From a virus: a stretch of DNA of 47,976 nt. Shown here piece by piece: positions 17,313 through 25,456 of this stretch (position 1 is its first letter; each line of letters opens with the position of its first letter). Position numbers and translations under genes: made by a program. A model generated the notes under the pieces. That model was not told the origin of the DNA, searched no databases, and worked only from the letters and a program-made list of their open reading frames with translations. Where the stretch lies: positions 1 through 47,976 of the IMG/VR virus record IMGVR_UViG_3300036944_000524; one strand, given 5' to 3'.

Positions 17313-17835
17313 AGAAGTGGCCAAGCCCGTCCGGGACTTCCTGATCTTTCGGCTTGTTGATCGCGTCCACCGCCTCCTTGTTGGCCTTCAGTAGATTGAT
17401 TGGAATCTCGCTGGCCATGTTGGACATTTGCACCAGAACACCTACATCTTTCAATGCGGCGCGGCTTGTGTCATCAAGCGGGGCTGCATCATCAATTTCC
17501 GCAGCCTTGGCATTTGCGATCCCTGCCATGCGATGCGCGGTAGCAGCGTTGTACTTCGCTGTGCTGGCTAAGTGCATAGAGATTGCCATTAACTCATCGG
17601 CAAGATTCTGTGCGCACATTTGCGCACTTATCGGCAAGGATTTAAGTGCGCACTGCGCATCAACTAATTGATTGGCAACGGATTTTATGGCCTTTACTTG
17701 CGTACCTAATCGCTTTCGTATAGCGCCTTCGCTAATGCCAAATTCAACAGCAAGCTTTCGCCCAGATTCGCCGCTTGCTGATCTGCGCTCTATTTCAAGC
17801 CATTGCTTTTCTGTGAGTGATGATTTTCGTCCCAT
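17302..17835 (-). CDS. terS: Terminase small subunit
   Basis: A 177-residue protein directly before the large terminase. The N-terminal 60 residues hold a helix-turn-helix of the kind that reads packaging sites (TEKQWLEIERRSASGESGRKLA, then EFGISEGAIRKRL). The remaining helices would form the oligomeric ring. DNA near this gene is the first place to look for a packaging start site. Confidence 0.85.
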   Translation of the reverse strand: MGRKSSLTEKQWLEIERRSASGESGRKLAVEFGISEGAIRKRLGTQVKAIKSVANQLVDAQCALKSLPISAQMCAQNLADELMAISMHLASTAKYNAATAHRMAGIANAKAAEIDDAAPLDDTSRAALKDVGVLVQMSNMASEIPINLLKANKEAVDAINKPKDQEVPDGLGHFYGE

Positions 17836-17878
17836 GCGTAGATATTACCATTTTTTGGTACGCACGGCATACAACGCA

Positions 17879-18178
17879 TTACCGCACCGGGGCCACGTTA
17901 ATCACAAGCGTGCGCGAGTCTTTACGCGTAGCGGTTTCAATAGCGCACGTTACCTCATACGATCCGACAGCATCGGCACGGATAAACGGGATTACTACTG
18001 ATGCCGTATTGCTCTGGCTCACCAGCACCAAACCGGAATCTACAGTAACCAGCGGCGTGCCAACAATTGAATCTCCCACAGGCGCAAGCCAACGTGACCA
18101 GTCGAACGGAAAATCAAGTTCTGCGTTAAGCGTCATTGGGATTGATGGCAGGCCATTAGGCCCGGTAACGTAACTCAT
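17879..18178 (-). CDS. Small Ig-like virion protein (fiber adaptor candidate)
   Basis: A 99-residue protein with an all-beta look and conserved pieces DFPFDWSRWLAP and TPLVTVDSGLVLVSQS. Proteins like this are found next to fiber genes and are sometimes called fiber-tail adaptors. It overlaps the lectin-like gene upstream by 4 bases and is followed by a 43-base gap to the small terminase. Function inferred from context. Confidence 0.6.
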   Translation of the reverse strand: MSYVTGPNGLPSIPMTLNAELDFPFDWSRWLAPVGDSIVGTPLVTVDSGLVLVSQSNTASVVIPFIRADAVGSYEVTCAIETATRKDSRTLVINVAPVR

Positions 18179-19359
18179 GGAACCACCTTTAATGTTCTAT
18201 TTTCTGATCGAATCAGGTATGCGCGGTTATCGGCCCGGATGGTAAGCGTTCTGGCTGGACTTGGGGTAATAGTTCCACTTCCACCCCTTGATGATAGGGA
18301 TACATTCCCGATCAATGCGACAAGCCCGCCATGCACACTAGGACCACCGCGCGATGAAAGGCTGGCTTGCTCCAGTTGTATTACCGCGCCACCTATAGCC
18401 GATGATACGGATTGGCCAACCAACCCAATGGGAGCAAGCGACGCGATAGATTGCGCAAAATTTGGGATCGCCGCCGATTGCGTTACCCCTATCGGCTGTA
18501 ATTGCACAGATTCAGCGCCATACTGCGCAACATTGCCCGCACTAGCAGACGTAAATGCGCCAATGCCCGCTATGAGCGATCCATTTATTCCAGGCAAATC
18601 CGTGGCTATGTCGTCCCACGGGTCTTCGCTATCAAAAACTTGCCAAGGATTGCGCGAGAGTTGGATAATTTCTTCATCAGAAAGCGAAGTGTTGAATACC
18701 GCGACCATAAGCACTGGGTCTTGCGAGCCATAGCCAGAACCTGAAAAGCCACCAAGATCGCCAATCTTTACTTGTAAGTCGTTACGGGTTAGGTCTTTTG
18801 CGTTTGGAGATTGTGTAGCTACTGTCTTTATCTGGCCATCAACAGCGCCAGAAAGAACCGGGCCATTCCGTGAAATCACATAGCAAGATGTTCGCCCTGT
18901 GATTGCGTTTGGGATGTAGCCGCCTAGCCCATTGCCGCCGCTTGTCGGCTCAAGCGCCCACCCAAACGAGAATGCACCGGAAACTATGGCCAGATTCGCG
19001 TCCGCATTAAAATTGACGCCAATAAATGGGCCAACCGGCGAACGGGCCGACAGAAGTACATTTCTTTGGGAACTGCGAGCCTGTGCACGCGCCACGACTA
19101 ACACTGTTTGCTGCGTACCAGCAAATGGAGATTGGCCCCCAAAAACCACGCCCTGACCCGCGCTATTTGCAAAGTCTAGCGACTTCCCTTTTTCCGTGAT
19201 GCCGCCTGATACACCAGAAGCTGCCCCGCGAACCCCTGAAATTAAATCGCTTGTACTATCGCCAGCGGACGCCAAATAAAGGAACGACAAGCCCTTATTT
19301 GTCCACTGGCTTGCCAACTTTGTTAGCCCTTGCGGTTGATAGCGCATCGGCAAGCCCAC
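18175..19359 (-). CDS. Virion-associated lectin-like protein (LamG/ConA fold)
   Basis: A 394-residue protein. Residues about 30-245 have the pattern of a concanavalin/LamG beta-sandwich and end with LSDEEIIQLSRNPWQVF, a motif common right after such domains in phage proteins. The C-terminal third is low in charge and holds two copies of SLSSRGG. It may bind host or environmental glycans. Part of a group of virion-like genes placed before the terminase. Confidence 0.65.
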   Translation of the reverse strand: MGLPMRYQPQGLTKLASQWTNKGLSFLYLASAGDSTSDLISGVRGAASGVSGGITEKGKSLDFANSAGQGVVFGGQSPFAGTQQTVLVVARAQARSSQRNVLLSARSPVGPFIGVNFNADANLAIVSGAFSFGWALEPTSGGNGLGGYIPNAITGRTSCYVISRNGPVLSGAVDGQIKTVATQSPNAKDLTRNDLQVKIGDLGGFSGSGYGSQDPVLMVAVFNTSLSDEEIIQLSRNPWQVFDSEDPWDDIATDLPGINGSLIAGIGAFTSASAGNVAQYGAESVQLQPIGVTQSAAIPNFAQSIASLAPIGLVGQSVSSAIGGAVIQLEQASLSSRGGPSVHGGLVALIGNVSLSSRGGSGTITPSPARTLTIRADNRAYLIRSENRTLKVVP

Positions 19360-19360
19360 G

Positions 19361-19729
19361 TTACACCGCCGTTATTGCTTGCAATCCAGCCTCGGCGGTA
19401 ATTGCGTTGGTGGTATTGCCGTAGACGATTACGCGAATGTACATAACCCCACGATCAAGCGTAAGGGTTCCACTGTTAATGCTGCTTGCCACGGTATCCC
19501 CGCCCACAGTGTAATAGTCAAACCAGTTTGTATTGTCAGGCGACGACTGAAACGTGATGATAGGGGCGACGCCTGGGGCGCTTGCGTTGTTTGTCAACTT
19601 ATACGTCAGAGCGCCCCCGTAGTAGGATCGGGCGTCTAGTGCGCCGGATGCGCCTGGGGACGCTTTGCTGCTACCAGCCGGGACGCTGATCGAGACAAGG
19701 ATTGTTTGTGACGATTTAGCGATAGCCAT
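19361..19729 (-). CDS. Beta-rich virion protein, unknown
   Basis: A 122-residue protein with a beta-sandwich character (ALTYKLTNNASAP, ITFQSSPDNTNWFDYYTV, YIRVIVYGNTTNAIT). Similar small proteins are often head decoration or fiber components. It lies 1 base before the lectin-like gene and begins at the stop of the gene upstream, so it is tightly co-transcribed. No named family recognised. Confidence 0.6.
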   Translation of the reverse strand: MAIAKSSQTILVSISVPAGSSKASPGASGALDARSYYGGALTYKLTNNASAPGVAPIITFQSSPDNTNWFDYYTVGGDTVASSINSGTLTLDRGVMYIRVIVYGNTTNAITAEAGLQAITAV

Positions 19730-20157
19730 TATTTAAAGTCCCCGTTGTCCTCATAAAGCGCCTGCGCCACTTCCAATTGAGTGACGACTAATGGACGCTC
19801 TGCCATCTTGCGAAGCTCAGATGCTTGCGCACCGGCCAATACACCATCATTGCGCAGCGTTTCAAGCATAGCTAATGTTGTAGGGTTGCCCATGTCCAGC
19901 CCGCTATCCCGAGAAAGAAACCCCATTGCCCATTTTACAGCGGGATACAATGACGCCGAACTTTCGAGCGCCACTAATATAGCAGCACCATCCTGGCACT
20001 CCGCAAGCACAGTTCGCGCCGTGACATAACGCGGACCAATAAACGACCGCCCCTCGGCGTTCAGCGATGCGGCGATGCGCGTAATATCCCGCGTTTGGTA
20101 CGCCTCGACCAAATCCTCTCTGCCAAGCACTCGGCTTTTGATATCATCAGGCATCAT
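19729..20157 (-). CDS. Helical protein of unknown function in the pre-terminase group
   Basis: A 142-residue mainly helical protein (YQTRDITRIAASLNAEG, ALESSASLYPAVKWAMGFL). No family recognised. It shares ATGA-type overlaps with both neighbours, which places it in the same translational unit as the carbohydrate-binding protein gene upstream. It might be an assembly factor or internal virion protein. Confidence 0.6.
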   Translation of the reverse strand: MMPDDIKSRVLGREDLVEAYQTRDITRIAASLNAEGRSFIGPRYVTARTVLAECQDGAAILVALESSASLYPAVKWAMGFLSRDSGLDMGNPTTLAMLETLRNDGVLAGAQASELRKMAERPLVVTQLEVAQALYEDNGDFK

Positions 20158-20735
20158 GCCCCCGGCGCGGTGAGTGTGTACGTGGTGATGGCAACATTCT
20201 GGCCAGTTGCAATACTGGTGTTATCCAGAGTCATATCGCCCAGTACCGACACATATGCCCATACCACCGAACCATCGGTGATACTGCCGCCCGTGCCAGT
20301 TGGCCCGCCACTACCGGCAGAAGTTCCCGCCGTGGTGCAGTTATAGACATTCCCGCCATTGCTAACGCGTTGGCCTACCGTGTACGCAGTCGTTGCCGCC
20401 CATGCGCTACCGACGCTGACTGACAGCAATCCTTGCTCATGGCATGTGCTGCCAGCATTATCAAAGATTGAATAATAGCCCACGACCGTACCAGCGCCAG
20501 CACCAGCAGCGCCTACGCCTGCCCAGCTACCCGCCAGCGTTTTGGTGCCGCCGCTTGCTGCATTCATCCAGTCAACAGGAAGGCTCATATCGAGCGCAAG
20601 CGTGCCGGTTCGCGCAGCGGCGCAATTTGCGGGGACGGAACCGCTATAAAATCTCAACTTCGGTGACGTGCCAATAGTGGTTTCGCGGGAGTCAAGCATG
20701 TTGTTGCGAAGTACAACAGAGTTTTGAATTGCCAT
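20154..20735 (-). CDS. Virion protein with carbohydrate-binding (CBM5/12-like) domain
   Basis: A 193-residue protein. The first 80 residues are beta-rich. Residues about 110-160 (WAATTAYTVGQRVSNGGNVYN, then C, G-rich loop, DGSVVWAYV) show the aromatic pattern of small chitin-binding-like CBM5/12 modules that are common on phage particles. It could aid attachment. The start ATG at 20735 follows a GGAG site; the frame upstream to 20855 is not convincing. Confidence 0.7.
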   Translation of the reverse strand: MAIQNSVVLRNNMLDSRETTIGTSPKLRFYSGSVPANCAAARTGTLALDMSLPVDWMNAASGGTKTLAGSWAGVGAAGAGAGTVVGYYSIFDNAGSTCHEQGLLSVSVGSAWAATTAYTVGQRVSNGGNVYNCTTAGTSAGSGGPTGTGGSITDGSVVWAYVSVLGDMTLDNTSIATGQNVAITTYTLTAPGA

Positions 20736-20858
20736 ATATTCTCCATTTTTGCCGGGAGTGCCAGCTATATATAGCAATTGTACCCCGGCTATTATCGAGA
20801 CAGGGAAAAACAGACGTGTTTTCAGTAGCTCGTCAGGCAGGGCGTCATAAAGCAACTT

Positions 20859-21074
20859 TTATGTGGCAACTATCTTTGCGCCACACGTTTCGCACTTACA
20901 GCACTGCTCCGATCCAATGTCTTTAAACAGCACCTCATAGGCGATTTCCACCGCCCTCCGCATCCCCTCCGAAAAATCACCGTCCCCGATCTTTCTAGCG
21001 TGCCTCGCATGCCTTGCGGTTAGCCGATTGTTATACACGTCCATCGGCGCTTCCTGCTCGTATTCTTTATGCAT
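20859..21074 (-). CDS. Small cysteine-rich protein
   Basis: A 71-residue protein, the first gene of the leftward late block. It ends with CCKCETCG, a likely zinc-binding knuckle, after a charged helix (FSEGMRRAVEIAYEVLF). The ATG at 21074 follows a GGGGGA Shine-Dalgarno sequence. There are 123 bases to the next gene, with an AT-rich stretch (20766-20779) that could hold a promoter. Function unknown. Confidence 0.6.
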   Translation of the reverse strand: MHKEYEQEAPMDVYNNRLTARHARHARKIGDGDFSEGMRRAVEIAYEVLFKDIGSEQCCKCETCGAKIVAT

Positions 21075-21246
21075 ACATCCCCCGTAGAACAGTCAACTAA
21101 CCATGTATTACAAGCGGAATTCTATGCTTCATGGGCGCTGGAATCGTCCGGCGTAATACGAAAGTGGGGACTAAATGGAGTCATTTAACGAGTTCGTTGA
21201 TTCCGGTCAACACGATCCTCGATGTGTCATGGACAAGGGAAATAAA

Positions 21247-22173
21247 ATGAGCACGATTTCAGAACAATTGGACAAAATCAACATCAATGTCGGCGGCGAA
21301 CGTGGCGGTGATGGTGGCAGTGCTGCGATGATTGCGGCGCTGCTGAATGGCCGGAACCAGGACGGCGGGATTGCTGCGCTGGCCCCACTGCTGGCGGGCA
21401 TGAACAACAACAACGGCGGCATCAATAGCCTGTGGCCCCTGCTGCTGTTGCTGGGGCGTGGTCGCGGCGGCATGCTGGGCGGTGATGGCGGCGATTGTGG
21501 CGCAGTTGGCTCTGTGGCTGGCCTGAGTCCGGCGCAAGCGGCAATGCTGCAAACGCTGCTGGAAGGCCAAAGCTCGCTGCGCGCAGAGGTTCCCACTACC
21601 GCGTTGCAGACCCAGGCCGAAATTCAGGGCGCCCTGTCCTCGCTGGCGCTGGGCACGCAACAGGGCTTTGCTGGCGTGAAAGACGCGGTGCAATCGTCGG
21701 CTGGCCTGCTGGGGACTGCTATCGCGGCATCCAAAGACACCACGCAAAACGCCTTTGCGCTGCTTTCGCGTGATCTGGCAGCGGTCAATCAAAACGTGTC
21801 GGCTCAGGGTTGCGAGACTCGTGAAACGGTCATGGCTGCGGAGAATCGCATTATCTCCAGGCTTGACCAGAACACGATTGATGAGTTGCGTTCGCGTGCG
21901 GATCGTGCAGAACGTGCTATCGAGATTAACTCGCTCCGCTCCCAGGTCGAGGTAAACCAGACCGTTACCACCACGCAGGCGCAAGGCCAGCAACAAGGCC
22001 AAGTGCAATTCCAAATCCAAGACGTGGGCAACCAACTGCGCCGCGTCTGCGATTTGCTGGTCGGCGTGCAGCAAGAACAGCGCAGCACCAATTCGGTGAT
22101 TAACGCTGGCAACGTGGGAGCGTCCACCATTGGCGCGCAGACCAGTACGCCCACCCAAGTCAACGCCCGCTAG
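21247..22173 (+). CDS. Glycine-rich coiled-coil protein, unknown
   Basis: A 308-residue protein on the plus strand between late and early blocks. The first third is glycine and asparagine rich (NVGGERGGDGGSAAMI, GRGRGGMLGGDGGD). The rest is coiled coil with many Q and A (QTTTQAQGQQQGQVQFQIQ). No enzymatic motif. I chose ATG 21247 because AAGGGA lies 6 bases before it; an ATG at 21175 preceded by GGGGA is possible and would add 24 residues. Perhaps an internal virion protein. Confidence 0.65.
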   Translation: MSTISEQLDKININVGGERGGDGGSAAMIAALLNGRNQDGGIAALAPLLAGMNNNNGGINSLWPLLLLLGRGRGGMLGGDGGDCGAVGSVAGLSPAQAAMLQTLLEGQSSLRAEVPTTALQTQAEIQGALSSLALGTQQGFAGVKDAVQSSAGLLGTAIAASKDTTQNAFALLSRDLAAVNQNVSAQGCETRETVMAAENRIISRLDQNTIDELRSRADRAERAIEINSLRSQVEVNQTVTTTQAQGQQQGQVQFQIQDVGNQLRRVCDLLVGVQQEQRSTNSVINAGNVGASTIGAQTSTPTQVNAR

Positions 22174-22252
22174 TGTTGACGCGGACGAATTGCAGTTCTT
22201 TGCGCGATTCGTCCAGTGGTGGATTAACGAGTCTTTAAAGGACTGACCATGG

Positions 22253-22280
22253 CGGCCCATCATAAGTGGGCCGTCTTTTT
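22253..22280 (+). terminator. Intrinsic terminator
   Basis: CGGCCCA (22253-22259), a 7-base loop and TGGGCCG (22267-22273) form a perfect 7-bp stem, followed by TCTTTTT. This is a standard intrinsic terminator for the plus-strand gene ending at 22173. The next plus-strand gene begins 12 bases later, so read-through or a further signal would be needed for it. Confidence 0.8.
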
Positions 22281-22291
22281 AAGGGAATACC

Positions 22292-22600
22292 ATGCAAACC
22301 ACAGCAATCATTGAATCACTGGCGAAATTGCGCTCGCAGTTTGAAAAGCCGCCTACTGATATGGAAATTATCCGCCGCGCTCTGTCCAGTCAAGCGGCAA
22401 GGCTGGGCGCAGTTGAAATGCCGCCTATTCTCAACGAAGGCCAGCGCAAGGTATTTCTCGGCAACCTTGATGAATTGACCGCGTTCCTCAATAGCGAGGA
22501 TGGCGCGGACGCTATCGAATTGCTGATCAACACTTTCTCCGGCTTTGTAAAAGCACGCCAGGAAGCGAATCAGCCAAAGCCACCGGACGAGCCTGAATAA
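22292..22600 (+). CDS. Small helical protein, unknown
   Basis: A 102-residue helical acidic protein (DMEIIRRALSSQAARLG, LDELTAFLNSEDGADAIELLINTF). The ATG has AAGGGA 6 bases upstream. It starts directly after an intrinsic terminator and ends at a second terminator on the opposite strand. No family recognised; similar small genes appear next to the glycine-rich protein in other phages only by guess. Confidence 0.65.
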   Translation: MQTTAIIESLAKLRSQFEKPPTDMEIIRRALSSQAARLGAVEMPPILNEGQRKVFLGNLDELTAFLNSEDGADAIELLINTFSGFVKARQEANQPKPPDEPE

Positions 22601-22623
22601 AAAAATCCCCGCACTAGGCGGGG
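22598..22623 (-). terminator. Intrinsic terminator of the tRNA/HNH transcript
   Basis: On the minus strand CCCCGC - CTAGT - GCGGGG (22618-22623 and 22607-22612) is followed by A and seven T (22605-22599). This ends the minus-strand transcript carrying the leftward operon tail, HNH gene and tRNA, and separates it from the convergent plus-strand gene. Confidence 0.85.
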
Positions 22624-22659
22624 TAAGTCCCCTGGAGAAAGGAAGGAGGAAAAGCAACT

Positions 22660-22736
22660 TGGAGCCGCGTGAGTAATTTGAACACTCGACCAGAAGCTTA
22701 CAGGGTTACTGCTCTACCAGACTGAGCTAACACAGC
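22660..22736 (-). tRNA. tRNA-Thr (anticodon TGT)
   Basis: A full 77-base cloverleaf with encoded CCA. Acceptor stem: 22730-22736 with 22664-22670 (7 pairs, two of them G-T). D-arm: GCTC/GAGC. Anticodon loop CCTGTAA with TGT at 22702-22700. T-arm: GAGTG/TACTC with loop TTCAAAT. The anticodon stem (GTAAC/GCTTC) has two mismatches, T-T and A-C, which is odd and could lower function. It may help translate ACA codons. Confidence 0.8.
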
Positions 22737-22759
22737 TTTGAAACTTTATGGCTTGAAAA

Positions 22760-23200
22760 TTATTTCTCAACCCAAATCAATGATTTTTTAATTTCATAAA
22801 CTGTAGAACTTGCTATTCCATACATTTTTGAAAGCATCAAATCTGAATCTTTACTTGCCCTAATTTTTCTTGCAATATCTAAATTTATCTTGCTTCTACC
22901 ATGTTTTTCCATTGTAGGGTTCCTTCCTTTTTTCTTCATGTCATCCATATTGTCTTGATGACTACCAAGAAAAAGGTGACTAGGATTTACGCAAGATGGA
23001 ATATCACACGTATGGCATACGCATTTCCCTGAAATTTCAACTCCATTTGCCAATGAAAATGCAAGCCTGTGCGCCCTTACGCCTCTCCCTTTTACTGATA
23101 ATTTTACATATCCATCTTTATCTGGAGCATAATCAAATAAAACCATGCACCCTGAAAATGGTATAGGCATGGCCTTGCTGAGCAAATCAACTAATTCCAT
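22760..23200 (-). CDS. HNH homing endonuclease
   Basis: A 146-residue free-standing HNH nuclease. Motifs: RAHRLAFSLANG (about residues 42-53), then CHTCDIPSCVNPSHLFLGSHQDN, with the paired cysteines and the N..H pair of the HNH_3 fold. The C-terminal 40 residues contain a helix-turn-helix-like segment (MLSKMYGIASSTVYEIKK) for DNA binding. GC is about 35% by hand count of one line, well below the neighbours, which suggests recent arrival. It lies right next to the tRNA gene, a typical site for such elements. Confidence 0.85.
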   Translation of the reverse strand: MELVDLLSKAMPIPFSGCMVLFDYAPDKDGYVKLSVKGRGVRAHRLAFSLANGVEISGKCVCHTCDIPSCVNPSHLFLGSHQDNMDDMKKKGRNPTMEKHGRSKINLDIARKIRASKDSDLMLSKMYGIASSTVYEIKKSLIWVEK

Positions 23201-23260
23201 AGCGTTTTATTATGCAGATATTTTAGAGTTGCCCGACATCGGCATGGCTTGGTGCGTTAT

Positions 23261-23286
23261 GCTCCCGTGCTATCTGCACGGTGAGC
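23261..23286 (-). other. Stable hairpin in the gap upstream of the HNH gene
   Basis: GCTC plus CCGTGC (23261-23270), a TATCT loop, then GCACGG (23276-23281), one bulged T and GAGC (23283-23286) make a 10-bp stem. It sits in the 124-base gap between the 416-codon gene and the HNH gene and lacks a T-run, so it is not a simple terminator. It might be an mRNA processing or stability element. Confidence 0.4.
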
Positions 23287-23324
23287 AAGTATGCGGTGAT
23301 TCTACCACATGATTTTGCTTGCGG

Positions 23325-24575
23325 CTATTTCTGGTGCCCTTCGTCTATCCAGTCCTCTAGCTCATCTCGCCCACTTGCAGACATCCATTTCTCACCAATT
23401 GCCCTTAATGCCGCAATTTTGCTGGCGCCTGGCGCTGGCTGCTGGGCTGCGATGGCGGCGTGGGCATAGCCTCTAATTGCGTCTTCCTCTGCTATGCTCC
23501 ACCAGTTAGTAAGGCGCCCCGGTGTTGGGTAAGGCGGAAGCGCCGGCAGATCATCATCCCGCACTTGAACGGCTGGCTGTCGGGTTTGCGCCTCAAACTT
23601 CAGCAAATTTTCAGCCGCGCAATTCAAATCCCATTCAGGTTTTCCTATCATATCCATCAGCAAAGCGTTGGCGGCCCTCTTTACTGGTGTATCAAGGATT
23701 TGTACCCAATCATCCCCAGCCGGTTTCGCGGCCTGCGCCTGCGACAGCCGGTTAATACGAGTATCAGCCAGCGTCAGCACGTCATGCAGGTCGTCGTTGT
23801 CCTTCAGGCCCAGCGTGTCCATGAGGCGCTTTAAAGCGTCACTATAATCCTGCGCCGGCACTGCATTGGCCACAGGGGCGGCGTCATCCTCGTCGTCAAT
23901 TTCCGCACCGCAGTGCGGGCAGTCGCCATCAGCTTCGGCGAGGTCGTTTGCCGTGTATTCGAGGCTGCAACTCCAGCATTTCGCCACAGGCTCCCCAGCA
24001 GGCGCTTGTGCGGGCGGCTCTGCAACTTCGATTGCGTCAAACGCTTCCGCCCATGGGCAATTCTGGTTGCTGTGTTCGCCAATATCCACACTAAAATGGC
24101 GCGAAATCGCATCAGACAACTTATCGGCCCAGTCGTGGTAAGTATCGCGGTCGCGGATTGTTTGATCCCACAGCTTATCGTCTGTCGGGCGCATTTCAAA
24201 TACGGGAACCGCCTTCCATTTCCCGGCCCCATCAACGCCCTGAACGCATGCGTCGTTGATGTGCTCCTGCGCTTCGTGCCACAGGTTTACGGCCGCTTGT
24301 GCATGCCGGTATTTGTCAACGACGACAAAAAACGACGGCTCCGGCGCATCCACCGCCACTGCGGGCGTTAGTGCCTCGATTTTAATTCCGTCGAATTCGG
24401 GGGAATTAGAATCCTGCGGCGCGGCCTGGCTGGCGAGTGCAGCCGCTGCATACTTGCGCGCCAGATATTGCTTATCGCTGTTGCCGCCGTCTTGCCATGG
24501 GTATTGACTGGATTCTGCCCACAAGGTATAGATTGCTTTTGCGGCGACTTCAATTTGTTCTTTGTTGGCTTCCAT
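23325..24575 (-). CDS. Ea22-like mosaic early protein
   Basis: A 416-residue protein with a mosaic look. A CWSC...CPHC zinc-ribbon-like pair lies near residues 200-225, preceded by the linker PPAQAPAGEPVA. The C-terminus has LPALPPYPTPG and YAHAAIAA, phrases that recur in other early proteins of this phage. Such Ea22/Ead-type proteins are common in lambdoid early regions, with unknown roles. Last gene of the leftward early operon before the HNH gene. Confidence 0.65.
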   Translation of the reverse strand: MEANKEQIEVAAKAIYTLWAESSQYPWQDGGNSDKQYLARKYAAAALASQAAPQDSNSPEFDGIKIEALTPAVAVDAPEPSFFVVVDKYRHAQAAVNLWHEAQEHINDACVQGVDGAGKWKAVPVFEMRPTDDKLWDQTIRDRDTYHDWADKLSDAISRHFSVDIGEHSNQNCPWAEAFDAIEVAEPPAQAPAGEPVAKCWSCSLEYTANDLAEADGDCPHCGAEIDDEDDAAPVANAVPAQDYSDALKRLMDTLGLKDNDDLHDVLTLADTRINRLSQAQAAKPAGDDWVQILDTPVKRAANALLMDMIGKPEWDLNCAAENLLKFEAQTRQPAVQVRDDDLPALPPYPTPGRLTNWWSIAEEDAIRGYAHAAIAAQQPAPGASKIAALRAIGEKWMSASGRDELEDWIDEGHQK

Positions 24576-24578
24576 GAT

Positions 24579-25421
24579 TTAACCCTTCTTGTTTAGTGCC
24601 CGAATACGATCCCGGCAAACCATGTAATGCGGGATTGCCCCAAGTGAGCCGTGGCTTAACTGCTCACACAGCATTGCCGCTTCTTCCAGCGCATCGGCGC
24701 GGGCTTGTTCGGCGTATGTGCGCATCTGGTCGGCGGTGTAGGCCACTTCGTCATCTATCGTGTTAGTTACCTCTGGCACCGGCAACGTGTCGATTTCCCC
24801 GCCGCTTTTCGACACGTCCGGCTGATGTGTCGATGCCTTCGACATTGCATCGACCATGCCGCGAGTGATCGGCGTGCCGCGCAGGTCGTAGTCAACAACA
24901 TCATTGCGGGAGTCATGCGGAATAATGCCATCTACCAGCAGGTCCATAGCGCTTGGCACTGGCTGCGCACAGTTCGGCTGAATAGTGCGGCCCTCGGTGC
25001 AAACGTGGTGGCACGCTTTGTCGCAGTCTGGATGCGGGTATTCCACCCTGCCGGACAGCATGACTTGAACGTCAGCCGCCAGCGCCTCGCGTGACTTGAA
25101 CCCGTCTTGCTCATAGATGTGATCAACGATTGCAGTAGAATCGACCGCCGGGCGCGATGCCAGCATTTCACGCAACCGCAAAACCTCGCGGTTCTTTTCC
25201 TCGTAGCGTTGCCATCCTTGATCTGCCCGCAGAGTTTCACTGGCCAGCTTGCGATGCGCGGCAAGGTCGGATGCTTTGGCTTCGGCCATCGATGCTGCCG
25301 TTGAATCCAGCAGCGCGTGCGCTTGCTTCAGCTTGTACTCGGCACTTTCGGCGCGCTCCCGTATTTCCGCATTGGTAACACGCAGGCAGTCAATGCGCTC
25401 TTTCATTTGTTCGTTGGTCAT
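24579..25421 (-). CDS. Ea22-like coiled-coil early protein
   Basis: A 280-residue protein. The N-terminal 100 residues are coiled coil (MTNEQMKERIDCLRVTNAEI onward). A cysteine/histidine cluster (HPDCDKACHHVC) sits near residue 131. The C-terminal part has ADQMRTYAEQARADALEEAA, matching the repeating early-protein motif. Good GGAGGA ribosome site. Ends 3 bases before the next gene. Function unknown. Confidence 0.65.
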   Translation of the reverse strand: MTNEQMKERIDCLRVTNAEIRERAESAEYKLKQAHALLDSTAASMAEAKASDLAAHRKLASETLRADQGWQRYEEKNREVLRLREMLASRPAVDSTAIVDHIYEQDGFKSREALAADVQVMLSGRVEYPHPDCDKACHHVCTEGRTIQPNCAQPVPSAMDLLVDGIIPHDSRNDVVDYDLRGTPITRGMVDAMSKASTHQPDVSKSGGEIDTLPVPEVTNTIDDEVAYTADQMRTYAEQARADALEEAAMLCEQLSHGSLGAIPHYMVCRDRIRALNKKG

Positions 25422-25456
25422 ACTTCCTCCTTGTTCTGCCCCTTGGGGCGGGGTGG

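Noticed and set aside
21259-22263. 334-codon open frame on the minus strand
   Set aside because: Shadow of the glycine-rich gene; it contains R/H/Q runs and no start signal.
22250-22315. Short ATG frame across the terminator before 22292
   Set aside because: It reads through the hairpin and has no ribosome site.
23231-23300. Possible second tRNA
   Set aside because: Hairpins are present but no acceptor stem, T-loop or anticodon arm could be laid out.
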